Shown: in pieces, positions 59,844 to 64,000 of the stretch
How the letters are laid out: the number at the start of each line of letters is the position of its first letter
How positions within the stretch are numbered: position 1 is the stretch's first letter
NCBI GenBank assembly: GCA_028532985.1
Contig: JANCIK010000008.1
Span: 2,294,001 to 2,358,000, forward strand
Length of the DNA stretch: 64,000 nucleotides
DNA from: Stropharia rugosoannulata
Taxonomy: Eukaryota > Basidiomycota > Agaricomycetes > Agaricales > Strophariaceae
Direction of reading: 5' to 3'
Position numbers and translations under genes: made by a program
The notes under the pieces: model-generated
Told to the model about the DNA's origin: nothing
What the model saw: the letters and a program-made list of their open reading frames with translations, nothing else
Database searches by the model: none

Positions 59844-62800
59844 TTAGCGTTTACTTTGAAACTGACGGTCATCTGAATCGTCGTCGTCGTCCTTGTCATA
59901 TTCCCTGTTGCTATCCAGATTATACGGCAGGGGTACCTCCCGTGTAACACGATACTGATCAACGTTTCCTAGATGCTCGTTCTCGAGACGGTCTGAGATT
60001 ATTTGCATGAGTGAAGATGGGCTCGATAATGTGTCGATCGCTTACAGAAATTCCATTGGATACGTCGCAGCATCTCAAGTATTCCAGCAACAAAAGAACG
60101 CAGCATCATCGACGGTCCGCTTTTTGGGATATATATTATCCAGATAAATCTTATGAGGATGTTCGTTACCTATACAGTGATTAGAATTAAGCTTTGAACC
60201 ATAGCAGAGGAAAAGAAATGATGCTGACGATCGCAGAGTAGTACATCTAAGTTGAGTGGACCAAAGGTTAATAGGAAAGTGCGTTGATGTACGTGGGTAG
60301 ATGCTTACAGTGATATTGTTAGAGTATACAAGTTCCGGACGCAGCAGTGGGTATGTTGAATGTATGCGAAGGACGGACCAATCCATAAGGAGATCCTACA
60401 TGCGCAGTAATTGATCTCAGAGATGATACTTAGCTGAACGACGTTAACCATACCCAAGTAAGTGCGTACATAGAGTAGCAAATTCCTGTCAGGATGTACA
60501 AAGCGAAGATAGCGCCGTGATTTATTTCTGACATCAAAAAATTCATGAGGATATATTGAACCGCACAGATGTCGAATACTCACGGTGGTGCCTCCACATA
60601 AAGAGGAAGAGATAAGCTATAATTCCAGTACCATATTTCCCTCCCTGAAAAATTAGTACGGCTATCCGCCAAAGCAAGTACGAAATAAACATACGTTGAT
60701 CAAGTGTGTCACCAGCTTCGAGTCAGCGTAACGTTTGATCGATTGTATGAGACGTATGAGCAGTGGTAATGCAGCACCTAAGAATGCGAGAGGCCAGTGC
60801 TTCGAGCTTATATTACATTTATTCCAATTAGGTGAAAACTCATCGACGTATACGCAGCCGACAAAGTACAAATTTGAAAGAGTGAAAACCAAGCTACAAA
60901 ACTGATCCCTGATGAAGCATTGTCAGCGAAACTGTTTGGTGAAATTGATCAAACGTACCCCATCCAGAAGTCAGTGAACTATTAATATAATTATGAATTT
61001 CTCGTTAATGAGATGGGAAATATGTTGTAGTACTAGGGAACGCACCTCGACACGCTTCGTGCCTGACATAAAGAGCCCAGCGATATGCTTGACCAGCCAG
61101 TATCGGGACGATCGGAAAAAAATAGGCAGAGGATTTAAGATAACAATAACGGTGAACGCAAGCCAAAATAATGGCCAAAGCGTTGGGGAAAATCCGGGTG
61201 GCCCTACTAACGAAAATGACAGCCAGAAAGCATAGGAAAGAGTGGCAAGCAGCACGGCAGGGGTCTGGTCTAGTGTTTCAATGTGCAATATTCCTCCGAG
61301 GTATTCAAATCACCGACCTCAAAATAAGCTCTATGGTCGATCTGTGTTAGCACATCAAGCTCTAATCGATGATCAAATTCAGAGCTTGTACTGCATGTCA
61401 AACTGATCGTGTATATCTCACCGAAGATGAATACATAGTTAATCCGCGCATTGGCCCAAACCAGCAGGTTCAAGCCCACTAATAGAGCATACAATGTGGG
61501 AACCAGCAGGATACCATACACATACAAAAGAGCACCCCACTGTGGGAGAGCCTCCCGGGTACGTGGCTGGAAAACTAGTGTTTGGTGGACTTTTAGCATA
61601 TGTCCACGCTTTGTGAAGATGATAAGGCTATACCTTTTATCATTCCATCGATGAAGGGGGGAAGGGCTGCTCCTAATAGAATGCCTGACCGGAAAGTGCT
61701 GAAGTGGTGGTTTTTGAAATTGCTTCCAACCCGAAGTCGTTTCATAGCTTTTTTCTTGTTGCCGCGCACTGAATGGCAGAAGCAACCATGAGGTGCATTC
61801 ACATGTCGCTACGGAAAACGCACCGAAAGATGTAGAATACAAATCTTCCATATCTTTCATCATCTCTCGGACAGCAAGGTCCGAAGCAAAGGCACTTGTT
61901 TCTACCTTAAAAAAGAAAGGGTTACGGCGTGATATATTTTTGGTTAGTTTATGTGGTCTACCTTTTCTGTCATGTACTGTTGCTGTGAAGGTATCTATCC
62001 GAATTCAATTGAGTGGGACTGATTGAAGAAATCATTAAGATGGAACTCACCTTCGTAACCTTCTCGAATTTTTTCAAGGCTTTCCGGAAGCCTGTAATGT
62101 TGAGAATCTGATAGGACTGTTTCAGTAAAATGAAGATAGCACAAGGCAATGCCGTACTCGATAATTATGCAACATTTCCAAACCTCTGGCGATAAGTCAG
62201 TACCTTCGTAGTCACAGAAGATAATATGCATATATTTACCGATAATGCTCGATAACAGCCTTCTTGAGTTTCCTTTTGGCATACAGGTAACTGTCAGGAT
62301 CGGCCGACAGTGAAATACTGTGAATATCGGGCGATTCTTCAGTCATTTTGTCTTCGTCAGAAGACTGTCCCGTCGCATCGTCCGAGCGTCTTCTTTTTCC
62401 TTTAGCTTTGAAGGAGGGCACACTGTACTAAACGGTACTTTAGCGACACGCTCTCCTGAGCCAAAAGACGCGCGAAGCTCACGTTTGGAGATTTTGAAAC
62501 GTAATCTGTACTCCTCTAAGTGACGTCAGAACCAGATAAATCACATCCAGAGATTAGTCAAAGATATTTACCCTTTCAGGCGACGGAGAGCCCTGTGCTG
62601 CAAAATCATGCTTTGATGGTATCCTTGCGGCCGGGTATAGGCCAATTACCTCACGGAAAGTAGAGAGAAGAGTCATGCCCCATGATTCTCTCGGACGGGC
62701 CCGCTGGAGTCATAGTCAGGATCTTGCGCATGTACTCGATAAGCGGTGACATACAAGAAAGAGTTGGCGATGTCCCTGCAGTTCGTCGAGTTGCATTTTC

Positions 62801-63619
62801 AGGGCATGTCCACGCGCTAGCATTTCCTTCTCTCTTGCAAGATAGAAAGACTCAACTTTGTCTAGTTGAGCATCGAGCATGGTGAAAAATGACACTTCTT
62901 GCGGCGACAAATGCTCTAGGAGTTCATGCAATGGAAGTGCAGCGAGAGGGTTCGCTTGCCAAATTCGTCGCTGCCGCTGAGACGCGCCATCAGATCCCAC
63001 TGAAGAAGAGTCAGACTTGAATATGTTCCGTTTGACAGGGTGGCGGAGCGTACTCATGCTGCCGTAGTTTTTATCTCTTGTTGCTTTAAAACTTGTGGCT
63101 TTCTCCCCCTTTCCTACTGCGACGGTTTGAGTACGACCAACCCGGCTTTGACCATCCCTTTCACCTTCCCTCAGATGTGAGGATAGATGCTGTAATCCCA
63201 AGTCATCCGTTGGTCGGAAGTCCTCTGACCCTGCGTCGGAAGGACGAGGGCCGTTTGGAAGCGACTGGATTTCATCTGACGAGTGGTCGTAGGTAGTAAC
63301 ATGAAAGCTGGTTCCCTGCTGAGAATTTCTTATTGCGGTGATCCGTTTCTTGATACCCCGATAGTCTCTGAAAAATAAGTGATCAGAAATCCGTGGAAGC
63401 AGAGTATAAAGCAGTCGCGCATACATATAGGCCTTCTTCCACTCCGGGGTCTGCCATTCGATCACAAACAAGGTCAGTCAAGTTAAATTCTGCACGCGAA
63501 AGAGAAGGGGCTATAAACCTGTGTATCCCGCAAATACCTGAAGAAAGAAAAGAAGTTTCGAAGAAGTTAGCATGAAAAAACGATGAGATTTTTTCTGATA
63601 CTTGCTGTGCAAACTTCAT
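59844..63619 (-). CDS. SYG1: SPX-EXS protein of the SYG1/XPR1 phosphate exporter family
   Basis: Twenty-three minus-strand exons: 63619-63606, 63537-63519, 63451-63426, 63367-62755, 62597-62572, 62515-62483, 62422-62240, 62185-62158, 62116-62051, 61994-61962, 61905-61824, 61768-61634, 61574-61422, 61361-61318, 61264-61046, 60978-60959, 60908-60695, 60644-60584, 60527-60454, 60395-60309, 60246-60229, 60169-60046 and 59992-59844. They give 806 aa. The SPX domain begins MKFAQYLRDTQTPEW, with DYRGIKKR at 21-28 and NITGFRKALKKFEK at 320-333, the basic surfaces that bind inositol pyrophosphates. Several membrane helices and the EXS domain follow (SGTKRVEFTDFWMGDQF, DLLMDWSVLRIHS, RRIQWNFYRLENEHLGN). 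It likely senses and exports phosphate. The first intron starts with GC. Joining around exons 5-6 is the least certain part. Confidence 0.88.
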
Positions 63620-63895
63620 AACGGATTAACGAGTAGTACTAGTCAGGGTGGAGAAATACTAGAGGAGGTTTTAAGGTGGTGAAAATCAAAGGAAGAAATC
63701 AAAGTAACGACGTCCCGCCCTTTGAAGCTTTCCACTAGCGGCCGACAAGACTTGCATGACAAGCGGAAATTTTTAGGGGTCCACGATGCTGTTGTCGAGC
63801 TACGCGCTCAGGAGAGTGCATACATATGGAGTTGTGATGATGTAATGTATTATGCATGTCGCGCCAATGTTGAGTCAACAAAAAACAAAAAGATT

Positions 63896-64000
63896 TGATG
63901 AGAGTGGGATTCGAACCCACGCCCCGGAGGACCAGATAACCGTAGAACGATTAGTGATGAGCAGAAAATGCTCTGATCCTTAGTCTGGCGCCTTAGACCG
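63896..64000 (-). tRNA. tRNA-Leu(AAG), 40 nt intron, 5' end beyond the window
   Basis: On the minus strand the T arm is GTGGG-TTCGAAT-CCCAC, followed by acceptor strand TCTCATC and discriminator A, then a T-run terminator. The anticodon loop is CTAAGGA with anticodon AAG (plus-strand 63979-63981). The stem CCAGA pairs with TCTGG once a 40 nt intron (63938-63977), starting one base 3' of the anticodon, is removed. A long variable arm fits a type II leucine tRNA. The D-arm end (CGGTCTAAGGCG) is visible; the 5' acceptor strand lies outside. Confidence 0.88.

Overview
This is a window of a basidiomycete (Agaricomycete-type mushroom) nuclear genome. The genes are compact and broken by many 45-70 nt GT-AG introns, several exons are only 10-21 nt, and the products are eukaryotic (Vps16, LSm8, Naa10, an SPX-EXS protein, cytochrome P450, an intron-containing tRNA-Leu). 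All exon structures were assembled by hand from splice signals, reading-frame continuity and family resemblance. For every spliced gene listed the joined exons give an uninterrupted frame. No alignment or RNA data were available.

Layout, left half: ATP10-type F1Fo-ATPase assembly factor (+, at the left edge); RMD1/DUF155 protein (-); a large protein ending in a UBE3D/IPA1-type E2-binding domain (+); an unknown 222-aa protein (-); a gene-poor stretch; a Cys-rich predicted secreted protein (+); a 4.8 kb gap; a PNRC/EDC-motif protein (+); a 4 kb pyrimidine-rich gene-free tract; an MDR-type reductase (-); VPS16 (-); a cytochrome P450 (-) divergent from a short-chain dehydrogenase (+); an arrestin-like protein (-).

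Right half: an RmlD/MAT2B-like NAD(P) protein (+); a 4.2 kb gene-poor stretch with possible gene debris; a 91-aa disordered protein (+); LSM8 (-) divergent from a TPT-family transporter (+) whose last two introns are about 2.6 and 1.2 kb; a head-to-tail tandem pair of large protein kinases (+); an old-yellow-enzyme reductase (+); NAA10 (-); a 23-exon SPX-EXS (SYG1/XPR1) protein (-); and a tRNA-Leu(AAG) with a 40 nt intron at the right edge (-).

The most striking locus is the kinase pair at 48981-55548. Each protein joins a helical N-terminal region resembling the MLKL/HeLo type, a kinase domain with intact Lys, Asp and DFG but HAD instead of HRD (a non-RD kinase), two tandem copies of a C-terminal domain I do not recognise, and a short basic, tryptophan-rich tail. 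This layout suggests a fungal cell-death or innate-immunity-like kinase family. The rest of the window is mostly conserved housekeeping (assembly of ATP synthase, vacuolar tethering, mRNA decay and splicing, N-terminal acetylation, phosphate sensing) mixed with oxidoreductases typical of secondary or xenobiotic metabolism.
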